A stretch of DNA of 64,000 nucleotides, from assembly GCF_017916295.1 (NCBI RefSeq), contig NZ_JAFMSS010000006.1, positions 186,001-250,000 of the forward strand, given 5' to 3'. Numbering within the stretch: the first letter of the stretch is position 1; the number at the start of each line of letters is the position of its first letter. The DNA comes from Rubellimicrobium arenae (lineage in GTDB: Bacteria; Pseudomonadota; Alphaproteobacteria; Rhodobacterales; Rhodobacteraceae). The notes under the pieces are model-generated. The model was not told the DNA's origin, did not search any database, and was given only the letters and a program-made list of their open reading frames with translations. Below, piece after piece: positions 34,595-45,256 of this stretch. A program made the position numbers and the translations under genes.

Positions 34595-35791
34595 TTAGGC
34601 CAAGAGGTCCCGCAGGACGGCGTTCAACAGCGGACGCCCTGCGGCCGTGGTGCGCAGACGACCGTCGACAGGTTCCACGAGGCCCATGTCGGCCAGCGTG
34701 GCCGCTCGTTCCGCCAGGCCGTCCAAGGCCGACAGGCGACCGATCTCGACGCCCTCGGTCAGGCGAAGCCCCATCATGAGCCGCTCCTCTGCGGCTTCGA
34801 CATCGGATAGGACCTCGCGGGCGCTTTCCCCCGTGCCGCCCTGCTCGACCGTCTGGAGCCATCGCCCGGGCGCCCGTTCCGTCTCGATGCCGGTGCGCTG
34901 GCCATTCAGGGTGAGCCGCCCATGGGCGCCCGGCCCCACGCCGACCCAATCCCCGCCCTGCCAGTAGACGAGATTGTGCCGGCTTTCCTGTCCCGGGCCC
35001 GCGTGATTGGAAACCTCGTAGGCCGGAAGCCCCGCCCGAGTGGTCAGGTGCTGCGTCACATCCCACAGGTCCGCCGCCCTATCCTCATCCGGAAGGTCTC
35101 GCAGCTTGCCGGCCGCGAAACGGTCGCCAAAGGCGGTCCCATCCTCGATGGTGAGCTGGTAGAGCGACAGGTGGCCCGCCCCGTCACCGTCAACCAGCCG
35201 CAAGGCGTCGGACAACTCGGCGTCCCAGGCCTCCGGCGTCTGGCCCTGACGCGCGTAGATCAGATCCAGGCTCACCCGCTCGAAGGTGTCGCGTGCGACC
35301 CCGAATGCCCGGACGGCTTCGTCCGCGGAGTGCAGCCGCCCCAGCGCACGCAGGTCACGGTCATTCAGCGCCTGTACGCCCAGCGAAAGCCGGTTCACCC
35401 CGGCGGCCCGATACCCCCTAAACCGCTCCGCCTCGACCGAGGTCGGGTTGGCTTCCATCGTGATCTCGATGTCGTTGGCAAAGCCCCAGGCCGCCCGCGC
35501 CGCGCCGATCACCGCCTCCACCGTCTCGGGCTCCATGAGCGAGGGTGTTCCCCCGCCCAGGAAGATCGACCGGAGCACCCGCCCCGGCACCTCCCGCGCC
35601 GCCCGGGCGATCTCGGCCTCATAGGCCCGCGCCCAACGCCCTTGGTCGATGCTCCGCGCCACATGCGAGTTGAAGTCACAGTACGGGCACTTCGCCTGGC
35701 AAAAGGGCCAGTGGACGTAGAGAGCGAAGCCCCCCGCCTCCCAGTCCTCCCGCCGGACCCCGACCTCGGGCTTGAGCTCGCCATCAGCCAA
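34595..35791 (-). CDS. hemW: Radical-SAM heme chaperone HemW
   Basis: About 398-residue radical-SAM protein related to oxygen-independent coproporphyrinogen oxidase. The 4Fe-4S motif is FCQAKCPYCDFNSHV (CxxxCxxC with the HemW-type following residues, not the HemN CNxxCxYC form), and FLGGGTPSLM is the SAM-region glycine motif. HemW-type proteins insert heme rather than decarboxylate coproporphyrinogen; this is a family inference. The start is uncertain: TTG 35791 gives a modest overlap with rdgB, while GTG 35827 overlaps it by 44 nt. It is last in the rph-rdgB-hemW run. Confidence 0.9.
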   Translation of the reverse strand: MADGELKPEVGVRREDWEAGGFALYVHWPFCQAKCPYCDFNSHVARSIDQGRWARAYEAEIARAAREVPGRVLRSIFLGGGTPSLMEPETVEAVIGAARAAWGFANDIEITMEANPTSVEAERFRGYRAAGVNRLSLGVQALNDRDLRALGRLHSADEAVRAFGVARDTFERVSLDLIYARQGQTPEAWDAELSDALRLVDGDGAGHLSLYQLTIEDGTAFGDRFAAGKLRDLPDEDRAADLWDVTQHLTTRAGLPAYEVSNHAGPGQESRHNLVYWQGGDWVGVGPGAHGRLTLNGQRTGIETERAPGRWLQTVEQGGTGESAREVLSDVEAAEERLMMGLRLTEGVEIGRLSALDGLAERAATLADMGLVEPVDGRLRTTAAGRPLLNAVLRDLLA

Positions 35792-36392
35792 GGCAGGCGG
35801 CCTCGAACGCGCGGATCGACGCACCACGGTGGCTCAGGGCGTTCTTTTCCTCGGCCGTCATCTCCGCAAAGGTCCTTTCGTGCCCATCCGGGATGAATAT
35901 GGGATCGTAGCCATGCCCCAGGACCCCCTGCGGCGGCCAGATCACGCGACCGTTCACCTCGCCCCGGAAGCTTTCCTCATGTCCGTCCGGCCAGGCCAGC
36001 ACGAGAACCGAGACGAACCGCGCCCGCCAAGGCTCCGGCGCGCCGCTGGCCACCAAGGCATCATGCGTCCGCTCCATGGCCACCAGGAAGTCGCGCCCGT
36101 TCGGCGTCTCGGCCCAGTCCGCCGTACGGACGCCCGGAGCGCCGTCCAACGCCTCGACCTCGATCCCCGAGTCATCGGCCAGCGCCGGCAGGCCCAGCGC
36201 CTTGGCCGCCGCATGCGCCTTGATCCGGGCGTTGCCCAGGAACGTGTTCTCGGTCTCCTCGGGCTCGGGCAGCCCGTGGTCCGCGTTGGAGGTGATCCCG
36301 ATCCCACGCGGCTCGAGCAGCGCCCGCATCTCCTCGAGCTTGCCCTTGTTCCCCGTCGCGACGACCAGCCGCGTGTCGGTCAACCGCCGCAT
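35784..36392 (-). CDS. rdgB: XTP/dITP diphosphatase (RdgB/HAM1)
   Basis: 202-residue house-cleaning pyrophosphatase that hydrolyses ITP, XTP and dITP to monophosphates. Diagnostic motifs are LVVATGNKGKLEEM, ENTFLGNARIKAH, LADDSGIEVEALDGAPGV and HGYDPIFIPDG, closing with ALSHRGAS. It overlaps the rph stop by one base (TGATG) and precedes hemW. Length and motif order are standard. Confidence 0.96.
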   Translation of the reverse strand: MRRLTDTRLVVATGNKGKLEEMRALLEPRGIGITSNADHGLPEPEETENTFLGNARIKAHAAAKALGLPALADDSGIEVEALDGAPGVRTADWAETPNGRDFLVAMERTHDALVASGAPEPWRARFVSVLVLAWPDGHEESFRGEVNGRVIWPPQGVLGHGYDPIFIPDGHERTFAEMTAEEKNALSHRGASIRAFEAACLG

Positions 36393-37099
36393 CAGGCGAC
36401 CGCCCCCATCTGCGCCTGCGCCAGCAGGCCATTCCCTCGGGCCGCCAGGTCCAGCAGAACCACCATCTGCTCGCGCGAGAAGGTCGACCCCTCGGCGCTC
36501 ATCTGCACCTCGATCAGCCGGTCGCCCGTCATGACCACATTGGCGTCCACGCCGGCCTCGCTGTCCTCCGGGTAGTCGAGGTCCAGCACCGGCTGGCCGG
36601 CATAAAGCCCCACCGACACCGCCGACACCGGCGCCGCCAGCGGGTCCCTCTGGATTGCCCCCGCCTTCAGCAGCTTGTTCATCGCCAGCCGCAGGGCGAC
36701 CCAGCCGCCGGTGATGGCGGCGCAGCGCGTTCCGCCGTCAGCCTGGATCACGTCGCAATCGACGGTGATCTGCCGTTCGCCCAGGGCCACGAGGTCCACG
36801 CCCGCCCGCAGGGACCGCCCGATCAGGCGCTGGATCTCCTGCGTCCGGCCCGACGGCCCGTCCTTCACCTCGCGCCGCATCCGCGTGTTGGTCGCGCGCG
36901 GTAGCATCCCATACTCGGCCGTCACCCAGCCCTTGCCGGTGTTCTTCAGGAACGGCGGCACCCGCTCCTCGAGGGAGGCCGTGCAGATCACATGCGTGTT
37001 CCCCACCCGGATCAGGCAGGACCCCTCGGCGTGGCGGTTGAAGTTGGGTTCGATGGAAAGGGAACGCAGGGCGTCGGTCGCTCGGCCGGAGGGGCGCAT
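36392..37099 (-). CDS. rph: Ribonuclease PH
   Basis: 235-residue phosphorolytic 3'-5' exoribonuclease trimming tRNA precursors. Recognisable segments are MRPSGRATDALRSL, ASLEERVPPFL, GWVTAEYGMLPRAT, the catalytic-pocket QTEIQRLIGRSLR equivalent (TQEIQRLIGRSLRAG), and LDLDYPEDSEAGVDANVV. ATG 37099 has AGGAG 5 nt upstream. It diverges from hrcA and leads rph-rdgB-hemW, a conserved neighbourhood in alphaproteobacteria. Confidence 0.97.
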   Translation of the reverse strand: MRPSGRATDALRSLSIEPNFNRHAEGSCLIRVGNTHVICTASLEERVPPFLKNTGKGWVTAEYGMLPRATNTRMRREVKDGPSGRTQEIQRLIGRSLRAGVDLVALGERQITVDCDVIQADGGTRCAAITGGWVALRLAMNKLLKAGAIQRDPLAAPVSAVSVGLYAGQPVLDLDYPEDSEAGVDANVVMTGDRLIEVQMSAEGSTFSREQMVVLLDLAARGNGLLAQAQMGAVA

Positions 37100-37176
37100 G
37101 GAAACTCCTGTGGGATGATCGGCCTTGGTCCCTACAGGACAAGCCTCTTGACGCCAACCCGTCGCTCTGCGTCCCG

Positions 37177-37205
37177 TTGACGCCCGATCCTGCGTTGCTT
37201 ACATG
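37177..37205 (+). promoter_or_regulatory. Sigma-70-type promoter for hrcA-grpE
   Basis: TTGACG (37177-37182), 17-nt spacer, TACATG (37200-37205). It would start transcription near 37212, about 20 nt before the chosen hrcA ATG. No CIRCE element (TTAGCACTC inverted repeat) is seen here. Confidence 0.45.
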
Positions 37206-37232
37206 CGTTCGCCCCGGAGATCGCACAGGCCC

Positions 37233-38315
37233 ATGCCCGACCGCTCGCCCGCCATCGAGGAAATGAACGACCGCTCGCGCGAGGTGTTTCGCCGCGTGGT
37301 CGAAGCCTATCTGGAGAGCGGCGCTCCGGTCGGATCGCGCACCCTCACGCGGACCATGTCTGAGCAGGTCTCGGCCGCCACCATCCGCAACGTCATGCAG
37401 GACCTGGAGGAGATGGGCCTCCTCGGTCATCCGCATGTCAGCGCGGGCCGGGTTCCGACCCAGGCGGGCCTTCGGCTCTTCGTGGATGGTCTTCTGGAAG
37501 TCGGTCCCATGACCGGCGAGGACCGGGAGCGGCTCGAGTCCACCGTGACGGGCACCCCCACCCGGCGCGGCGCCGACGTCAACGCGGCCCTTGACCGGGT
37601 CGGGGCCGCCTTGTCCGGCCTGACGCGCGGCGCAAGCCTCGTTCTTGCCCCCAAGCGCGACAGCGCCCCCATTCGCCACGTCGAATTCGTATCCCTCGGG
37701 GCCGACCGCGCGCTCGTGGTGCTCGTCTTCGCCGACGGTCACGTCGAGAACCGCGTCTTCGCGCCGCCCCCTGGCCAGACGCCCTCCTCGATGCGCGAGG
37801 CGGCGAACTTCGTGAACGCGCTGGCCGAAGGCCGGACGCTTCCCGAACTCCATGGCGTCATCGCCCGCGAGATGGAGCAGCGCCGCCAGGAACTCGACAG
37901 CCTGGCCCAGGCCATGGTCGAGTCGGGCTTGGCCACCTGGGCCAGCGAGGATCATGGCGCGCCCGAGCGGCTCATCGTGCGCGGGGCCGGTAACCTCCTC
38001 GACAGTCCGGAGGCGCAGGCGGACCTCGATCGCGTCCGCGTCCTCATGGACGATCTCGAACGCAAGAGCGACATCGCGCGCTTCCTCGAACTGGCCCAGG
38101 GAGCCGAGGGGGTCCGCATCTTCATCGGATCCGAAAACAAGCTCTTCTCGCTTTCGGGTTCATCCCTGGTCGTCTCGCCTTATATGAACGCCGACCGTAC
38201 GGTCGTCGGCGCCATCGGCGTCATCGGCCCCACACGGCTCAACTACGGGCGCATCGTCCCCATCGTGGACTATACGGCGCAGCTCGTGGGCCGCCTCCTT
38301 TCAGAACGTTCCTAA
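37233..38315 (+). CDS. hrcA: Heat-inducible transcriptional repressor HrcA
   Basis: 360-residue repressor of groESL-type operons that binds CIRCE elements with help from GroEL. The N-terminal winged helix has IEEMNDRSREVFRRVVEAYL, GAPVGSRTL and ATIRNVMQDLEEMGLL; the C-terminal GAF-like domain includes GAIGVIGPTRLNYGRIVPIV. ATG 37233 is chosen because the upstream ATG at 37203 overlaps the -10 element. No CIRCE site is present within the window, so its targets lie elsewhere. grpE follows after 10 bp. Confidence 0.95.
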   Translation: MPDRSPAIEEMNDRSREVFRRVVEAYLESGAPVGSRTLTRTMSEQVSAATIRNVMQDLEEMGLLGHPHVSAGRVPTQAGLRLFVDGLLEVGPMTGEDRERLESTVTGTPTRRGADVNAALDRVGAALSGLTRGASLVLAPKRDSAPIRHVEFVSLGADRALVVLVFADGHVENRVFAPPPGQTPSSMREAANFVNALAEGRTLPELHGVIAREMEQRRQELDSLAQAMVESGLATWASEDHGAPERLIVRGAGNLLDSPEAQADLDRVRVLMDDLERKSDIARFLELAQGAEGVRIFIGSENKLFSLSGSSLVVSPYMNADRTVVGAIGVIGPTRLNYGRIVPIVDYTAQLVGRLLSERS

Positions 38316-38325
38316 GGATCCCTTC

Positions 38326-38904
38326 ATGTCCGACCAATCAGATCCCCAGACGCTGTCCAGCCAGGACGACCTGAAGTCGCTGGACGAGCTCGCGGCCGAG
38401 GCCGACGCCGACGAGCAGGCCCATGCGGACCTGCTGGCGGACCTCGACGCGCTTCGCGCCGAGCGGGACGAGCTCAAGGACCGCGTCCTGCGGCAGCTCG
38501 CCGAGACCGAGAACATGCGCAAGCGCGCCGAGCGGGACCGCAAGGAGGCCGAGCAGTACGGCGGTTCCAAGCTCGCCCGCGACCTGCTGCCGGTCTACGA
38601 CAACCTCCGCCGCGCGCTGGACGCCGTGACCGAGGAGCAGCGCGCCGCCAACTCCGCCCTTCTCGAAGGCATCGACCTCACCATGCGCGAGATCGTCAGC
38701 ACCTTCGCCAGGCACGGCATCACGGTGATCGCGCCTCAGGTCGGCGACCGGTTCGACCCGGCGGTCCATCAGGCCATGTTCGAGGCCCCGGTTCCCGGCA
38801 CCCGATCCGGCGACATCATCCAGGTCGCGACCGAGGGCTTCATGCTTCACGACCGCCTGCTGCGCCCGGCTCAGGTCGGCGTCTCGTCGATGCCGGCGTC
38901 CTGA
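38326..38904 (+). CDS. grpE: Nucleotide exchange factor GrpE
   Basis: 192-residue cochaperone that releases ADP from DnaK. An acidic N-terminal lead (about 1-40) and a long coiled coil (about 38-85, ELKDRVLRQLAETENMRKRA) precede the C-terminal beta domain (VHQAMFEAPVPGTRSGDII). It follows hrcA by 10 bp and is terminated by two hairpins. dnaK and dnaJ are not in the window. Confidence 0.96.
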   Translation: MSDQSDPQTLSSQDDLKSLDELAAEADADEQAHADLLADLDALRAERDELKDRVLRQLAETENMRKRAERDRKEAEQYGGSKLARDLLPVYDNLRRALDAVTEEQRAANSALLEGIDLTMREIVSTFARHGITVIAPQVGDRFDPAVHQAMFEAPVPGTRSGDIIQVATEGFMLHDRLLRPAQVGVSSMPAS

Positions 38905-38920
38905 ACCGGCGCTCCGGTTC
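38903..38920 (+). terminator. Hairpin immediately after grpE
   Basis: Perfect 7-bp stem GAACCGG / CCGGTTC with a 4-nt loop, beginning within the grpE stop codon. No T-run follows, so Rho-dependent or stability roles are possible. Confidence 0.45.
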
Positions 38921-38935
38921 GGTCGGGCCGCTCCT

Positions 38936-38972
38936 GAGGACCCACGTCGGCACGCCGCCGTCGTGGGGCCTC
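38936..38972. terminator. Long bidirectional hairpin between grpE and mutS
   Basis: Inverted repeat pairing GAGG/CCTC, CCCACG/CGTGGG and CGGC/GCCG with two single mismatches and a 5-nt loop, between convergent stop codons. It is the strongest terminator-like structure in the window. Confidence 0.6.
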
Positions 38973-38978
38973 ACAGGC

Positions 38979-41618
38979 CTACAGCAATCCCCGAAGCTCG
39001 TAGACGAGGGCCAGCGCCTCGCGCGGGCTGAGGTCGTCGGGCCGGACCTCCTTCAACCGTTCCTCGACGGCTGAGGTCCTCGGCTCCTCGGGCGTTGTTC
39101 CACGCGCGAAGAGCGGCAACTCATCCTCCAGCGCCCTTGGCCCGCCCTCGCGCGCCCGCGCCTCCAGGCCCCGCAGCACCGCCTTGGCCCGCGCCACGAC
39201 CTTGGGGGGCAACCCGGCCAGACGCGCGACCTGCACCCCGTAGCTCCGATCCGCTGCGCCGTCCCGGACCTCGTGGAGAAAGACCACTTCCCCCTCCCAA
39301 TCCGCGACGGCCACATGGGCGTTCGAGGCCCTGGGCAAGGATCCGGCCAAGGTCGCCAGCTCGTGGTAGTGGGTGGCAAAGATCGCCCGGCAGCGGTTCA
39401 CGCCCTCCAGGTGCTCCAGCACCGCCCAGGCAATCGACAGGCCGTCCCAGGTCGCTGTGCCGCGCCCGATCTCGTCCAGCAGCACGAGGCTCTGGTCATC
39501 CGCCCGATTCAGGATCGCAGCGGTCTCGACCATCTCGACCATGAAGGTCGATCGCCCGCGCGCAAGATCGTCGGACGCGCCGACCCGGCTGAACAGGCGG
39601 CTGACCAGCCCCATCCGCAACTCGTCCGCCGGGACGAAGCTCCCCGCCTGCGCCAGCACCGCAAGCAGGGCCGCCTGCCTCAGATAGGTGCTCTTGCCGC
39701 CCATGTTCGGTCCGGTCAGCAGCCGGATCGGCCGGTCCGACAGATCGCAATCATTGGCAACGAAGTGCTTTCCCTGGCGCCGCAGGGCCGCCTCGACCAC
39801 GGGATGCCGCCCACCGCGCACATGATAGTCGCGCGAGGCGTCCAGAACGGGCCGGGTCCACCCTTCCTGCATGGCAAGGTCGGCCAGCGCCGCTGCCACG
39901 TCCACCTCGGCCAAGGCGCCTGCGACCCGGGCCAGAACGGCCGCCTCGCTCAGGGCCGCGCCACGCAGGTCTCCAAAGATGCGGCGCTCGATGGCCAGTG
40001 CTTCCTCTCCCGCATTGAGAAGACGCGCCTCGGTCTCGGTCAGGGCCTGGGTCACGAAGCGAACCGCCGAGCCGGTCGTCTGCCGATGATGGAACATCGC
40101 ATCGAACGGCGGCTTTTGCAGCTTATCGGCCTGGGCCGTGCTGACCTCGACCACATAGCCGAGGGTCCCGTTGTGCCGGATCTTGAGCGAGGCCACGCCG
40201 GTCTGCCCGGCGTAGTCCGCCTGCATGGCGGCGATCACGGCGCGTCCTTCGTCCCGCAATTGCCGTGCCTGATCGAGGTCGCCGGCGAAGCCAGTCGCGA
40301 CGAAGCCGCCGTCACGCGCCAATGTCGGAGGCGAGGCCACGAGCGCTTCTCCAAGAAGCTCGGCCAAGCCCTCGGGTCCGGCTAGGCGCTGGACAGCCTG
40401 CACGAGACGCGGCGGCAGGTCCTCCGGCGCAAGCAGCTTGGCCACGCGCTCGGCCACCTGCAAGGCGTCCCGCAGGGCGCCCAAATCGCGTGGCCCACCC
40501 CGGTCCAAGGCCAGTCGTGACAGGGCGCGGTCCAGATCCGGCGCGCTCCGCAAGGCGTCCCGCAGGTCCCGCACGAGTTCCGGCCGCTCGACCAGGGCTT
40601 CGACCGCGTCGAGCTGCGCCCCGATCACGTCCAGCCGGCGCGAGGGCGCTGCGATGCGGGCCTCCAGCTTCCGCGCGCCCGCCGCCGTGACGGTCCGGTC
40701 GATGCAGGCCAGCAGCGATCCCCCCCGACCGCCGCCCAGCCCCCGGGTCAGCTCTAAGGAGGCGCGCGTCGCGGCGTCGATCTCCATGAACTCGCCTGTT
40801 CCCTCCCGCTGGGGCGGTGACAGGTGGGGCCGCGCGCCCTTCTGGGTCAGGTCGAGGTAGTCGACCAAGGCCGCCATGGCCGCGATCTCGGTCTTTTCAA
40901 AGCTTCCCCAGCCATCAAGGGTTGCGACCTCGAACCAGCTCTGGAGTCGGCGTGCTCCGCTCCCGGGATCGAACGCGGCCCGGGGGAGCGCTGTCACCTG
41001 CGTTCCGGCGTCCTGGGCGACAGCGGACAGCTCGCGCTCCATCTCGTCGCAGACCAGCAGCTCACGCGGGGCCAGACGCGCCAGCTCGGCACCCAGGTCG
41101 CCCACCAGGCAGGACTTCACCCCGAACGCCCCGGTGGAGATGTCGGCCCAAGCCAAGGCGCCCTCGCCCTTCTGGCTGGCATAAGCAGCCAGGAAGTTCG
41201 CGCGCCGCGCCTCGAGAAGCGCCTCCTCGGTCAGCGTGCCCGGCGTCACCAGACGCACGACGTCGCGCTTGACGACCGATTTCGAGCCACGTTTCTTGGC
41301 TTCGGCCGGATCCTCCAGCTGCTCGGCCACCGCGACCCGGAAGCCCTTCCGGATCAGCTGGAGCAGGTAGCTCTCGGCCGTGGCAACCGGCACCCCGCAC
41401 ATGGGAATGTCCCGTCCGAGATGCTGGCCCCGCTTGGTCAGAGCGATGTCCAAGGCCTGGGCGGCCGCCTCGGCGTCCTCGAAGAACATCTCGTAGAAAT
41501 CGCCCATCCGGTAGAACAGGAGCGCGTCCGGGTGCCGCCCCTTGATCTCCAGGTATTGCACCATCATCGGCGTGATGGCGCCCGTTCCAGGCCCAGTCTC
41601 CGGTCCCGCCCCGTCCAT
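38979..41618 (-). CDS. mutS: DNA mismatch repair protein MutS
   Basis: 879-residue mismatch sensor. The N-terminal mismatch-binding motif (GDFYEMFFEDA) carries the Phe-x-Glu wedge, and the ATPase has Walker A GPNMGGKST, Walker B LVLLDEIGRGTATWDGL and the following TTFATHYHEL-like IFATHYHELATL. Start at 41618 is preferred because GGGAG lies 6 nt upstream; ATG 41639 lacks a ribosome site. The long plus-strand frames opposite it are shadows. It converges on grpE. Confidence 0.97.
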   Translation of the reverse strand: MDGAGPETGPGTGAITPMMVQYLEIKGRHPDALLFYRMGDFYEMFFEDAEAAAQALDIALTKRGQHLGRDIPMCGVPVATAESYLLQLIRKGFRVAVAEQLEDPAEAKKRGSKSVVKRDVVRLVTPGTLTEEALLEARRANFLAAYASQKGEGALAWADISTGAFGVKSCLVGDLGAELARLAPRELLVCDEMERELSAVAQDAGTQVTALPRAAFDPGSGARRLQSWFEVATLDGWGSFEKTEIAAMAALVDYLDLTQKGARPHLSPPQREGTGEFMEIDAATRASLELTRGLGGGRGGSLLACIDRTVTAAGARKLEARIAAPSRRLDVIGAQLDAVEALVERPELVRDLRDALRSAPDLDRALSRLALDRGGPRDLGALRDALQVAERVAKLLAPEDLPPRLVQAVQRLAGPEGLAELLGEALVASPPTLARDGGFVATGFAGDLDQARQLRDEGRAVIAAMQADYAGQTGVASLKIRHNGTLGYVVEVSTAQADKLQKPPFDAMFHHRQTTGSAVRFVTQALTETEARLLNAGEEALAIERRIFGDLRGAALSEAAVLARVAGALAEVDVAAALADLAMQEGWTRPVLDASRDYHVRGGRHPVVEAALRRQGKHFVANDCDLSDRPIRLLTGPNMGGKSTYLRQAALLAVLAQAGSFVPADELRMGLVSRLFSRVGASDDLARGRSTFMVEMVETAAILNRADDQSLVLLDEIGRGTATWDGLSIAWAVLEHLEGVNRCRAIFATHYHELATLAGSLPRASNAHVAVADWEGEVVFLHEVRDGAADRSYGVQVARLAGLPPKVVARAKAVLRGLEARAREGGPRALEDELPLFARGTTPEEPRTSAVEERLKEVRPDDLSPREALALVYELRGLL

Positions 41619-41746
41619 CGCCTGCTCCCTGTCAGCCATCCGCGAGGCTAAGGCTTCGGGACCGGGCGAGCCAGCCCCGCTCCGAGGATGGTTGCGGCGG
41701 CCGTGGCGCTCGCGCAATCTGCCCGGAAAACCCGGGGAGGACCGTC

Positions 41747-44007
<2,261 letters not shown>

Positions 44008-44011
<4 letters not shown>

Positions 44012-44877
44012 CCATCTGGAACCTTGGCAGCATCAACGCCGACCACGTTTATGCGCTCCCACACATCCCGGTCCCTGGCGAGACGCTGGCCGCCCACATG
44101 CTGACCGCTGGCCTGGGGGGCAAGGGAGCAAACATGTCAGTGGCATCGGCCCGGGCTGGCGGCAAAGTAAAACACATCGGTGCCATCGGCCCGGAAGGTG
44201 GCTGGATGCTCGACCGCATGCGTGGCTATGGCGTGGACACGAGTTCCGTCGCCACGCTCGACACTCCGTCAGGGCATGCCATCATCGCCGTAGCCGAGTC
44301 GGCAGAGAACATGATCATCCTGTTCCCCGGCACCAACCGTCGCATTTCCCCGGCCCACGTGGACACGACCTTAGCCGCCGCCAAGGCGGGCGACCTCTTC
44401 CTGACCCAGAACGAAACCAACCTGCAGGTGGAAGCGGCCCGTGCCGCCCGCTCCCGAGGGCTCCGCGTTACCTATGCCGCCGCGCCCTTCGAAGCCGCAG
44501 CGGTGCGGGCCATCCTGCCGTTCACCGATCTCCTCATCCTCAACGAGATCGAGGCCGAGCAGTTGAGCAAGGAGACCGGCCAGGGACCCGGGAGCCTGGG
44601 TCTTGCCGACGTCATCGTCACGCTGGGCGCTGAAGGCTGCCTCTGGTTCCACGGCAACGAGGAGAGCCGCTTTCCCGCGGCCCGCGTGACCCCCGTCGAC
44701 ACCACCGGGGCGGGGGACACGTTCACCGGCTATGTTCTGGCAGGTCTCGACGCCGGACAGCCCATGCCTGAAGCGATCCGGCTCGCGACGCGCGCCGCCG
44801 CGCTCAAGGTCACGCGCCATGGCGCTGCCGATGCCATCCCGACGAAACAGGAGGTGCTCGCGTTCAGCCCCGGATGA
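44008..44877 (+). CDS. PfkB-family carbohydrate kinase (ribokinase-like)
   Basis: 289-residue PfkB kinase. The N-terminal GGKGANMSVASARAGG and the C-terminal DTTGAGDTFTGYVLAGL (catalytic Asp in GAGD) are diagnostic. Ribokinase is the most likely activity, but sequence alone does not exclude other sugars or nucleosides. It is translationally coupled to maeB by an ATGA overlap, an uncommon metabolic pairing, and is followed by a hairpin-bearing gap before convergent argG. Confidence 0.82.
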
Positions 44878-44960
44878 GGTGGCCAGCAGCTCTCGGGGCG
44901 GGCAAACAGGCGCAACCTCTCGGCGGCATCGATGCCTGCCTGCTCATTGGGTGACCGCAC

Positions 44961-44994
44961 GAGGCAGGGGCCTGCCCTTCAGGCGACCTGCCTC
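44961..44994 (+). terminator. Compound hairpin downstream of the PfkB kinase
   Basis: Outer stem GAGGCAGG / CCTGCCTC encloses an inner CCTG / CAGG stem with a 5-nt loop. It lies 84 bp after the kinase stop, without a T-run. Confidence 0.45.
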
Positions 44995-45201
44995 GAGCTC
45001 GCCCTCATGGGGCGCCCTGGGTGGGACAGGATCATGACGGCTCGCGGCACCGGACTGCGGCTGCCTTGTGCCTGGACGTCCGGTCACCCCGGCTCCGCCT
45101 TCAGTGAGATGCGGTCGCGAGGGCTCTGAACGGTCAGTCTGGCACAGCCAGCCGAACAGGGCGGAGGGACGTCCCTCGCTCAGGTCCGGATGTGCGGGCC
45201 T

Positions 45202-45234
45202 GCACAGGGCTGCCACCGACCGGCCGCCCTGTGC
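45202..45234 (-). terminator. Hairpin downstream of argG
   Basis: Perfect 9-bp stem GCACAGGGC / GCCCTGTGC with a 15-nt loop, 22 bp beyond the argG stop on its strand. No U-tract is seen. Confidence 0.45.
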
Positions 45235-45256
45235 GGCAGTGCACAGTCTTCTTGGG

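Larger units (their letters stand above)
44878..45256. other. 379-bp gene-free gap between kinase and argG
   Basis: No coding region is supported; the short frames across it lack family resemblance and ribosome sites. It holds three inverted repeats: a compound hairpin at 44961-44994, a 14-bp palindrome GAGGGACGTCCCTC at 45164-45177, and a 9-bp stem at 45202-45234. Confidence 0.7.

Noticed and set aside
44944..45216. 90-codon minus-strand frame in the argG gap
   Set aside because: No ribosome site, no recognisable domain, and it spans several inverted repeats.
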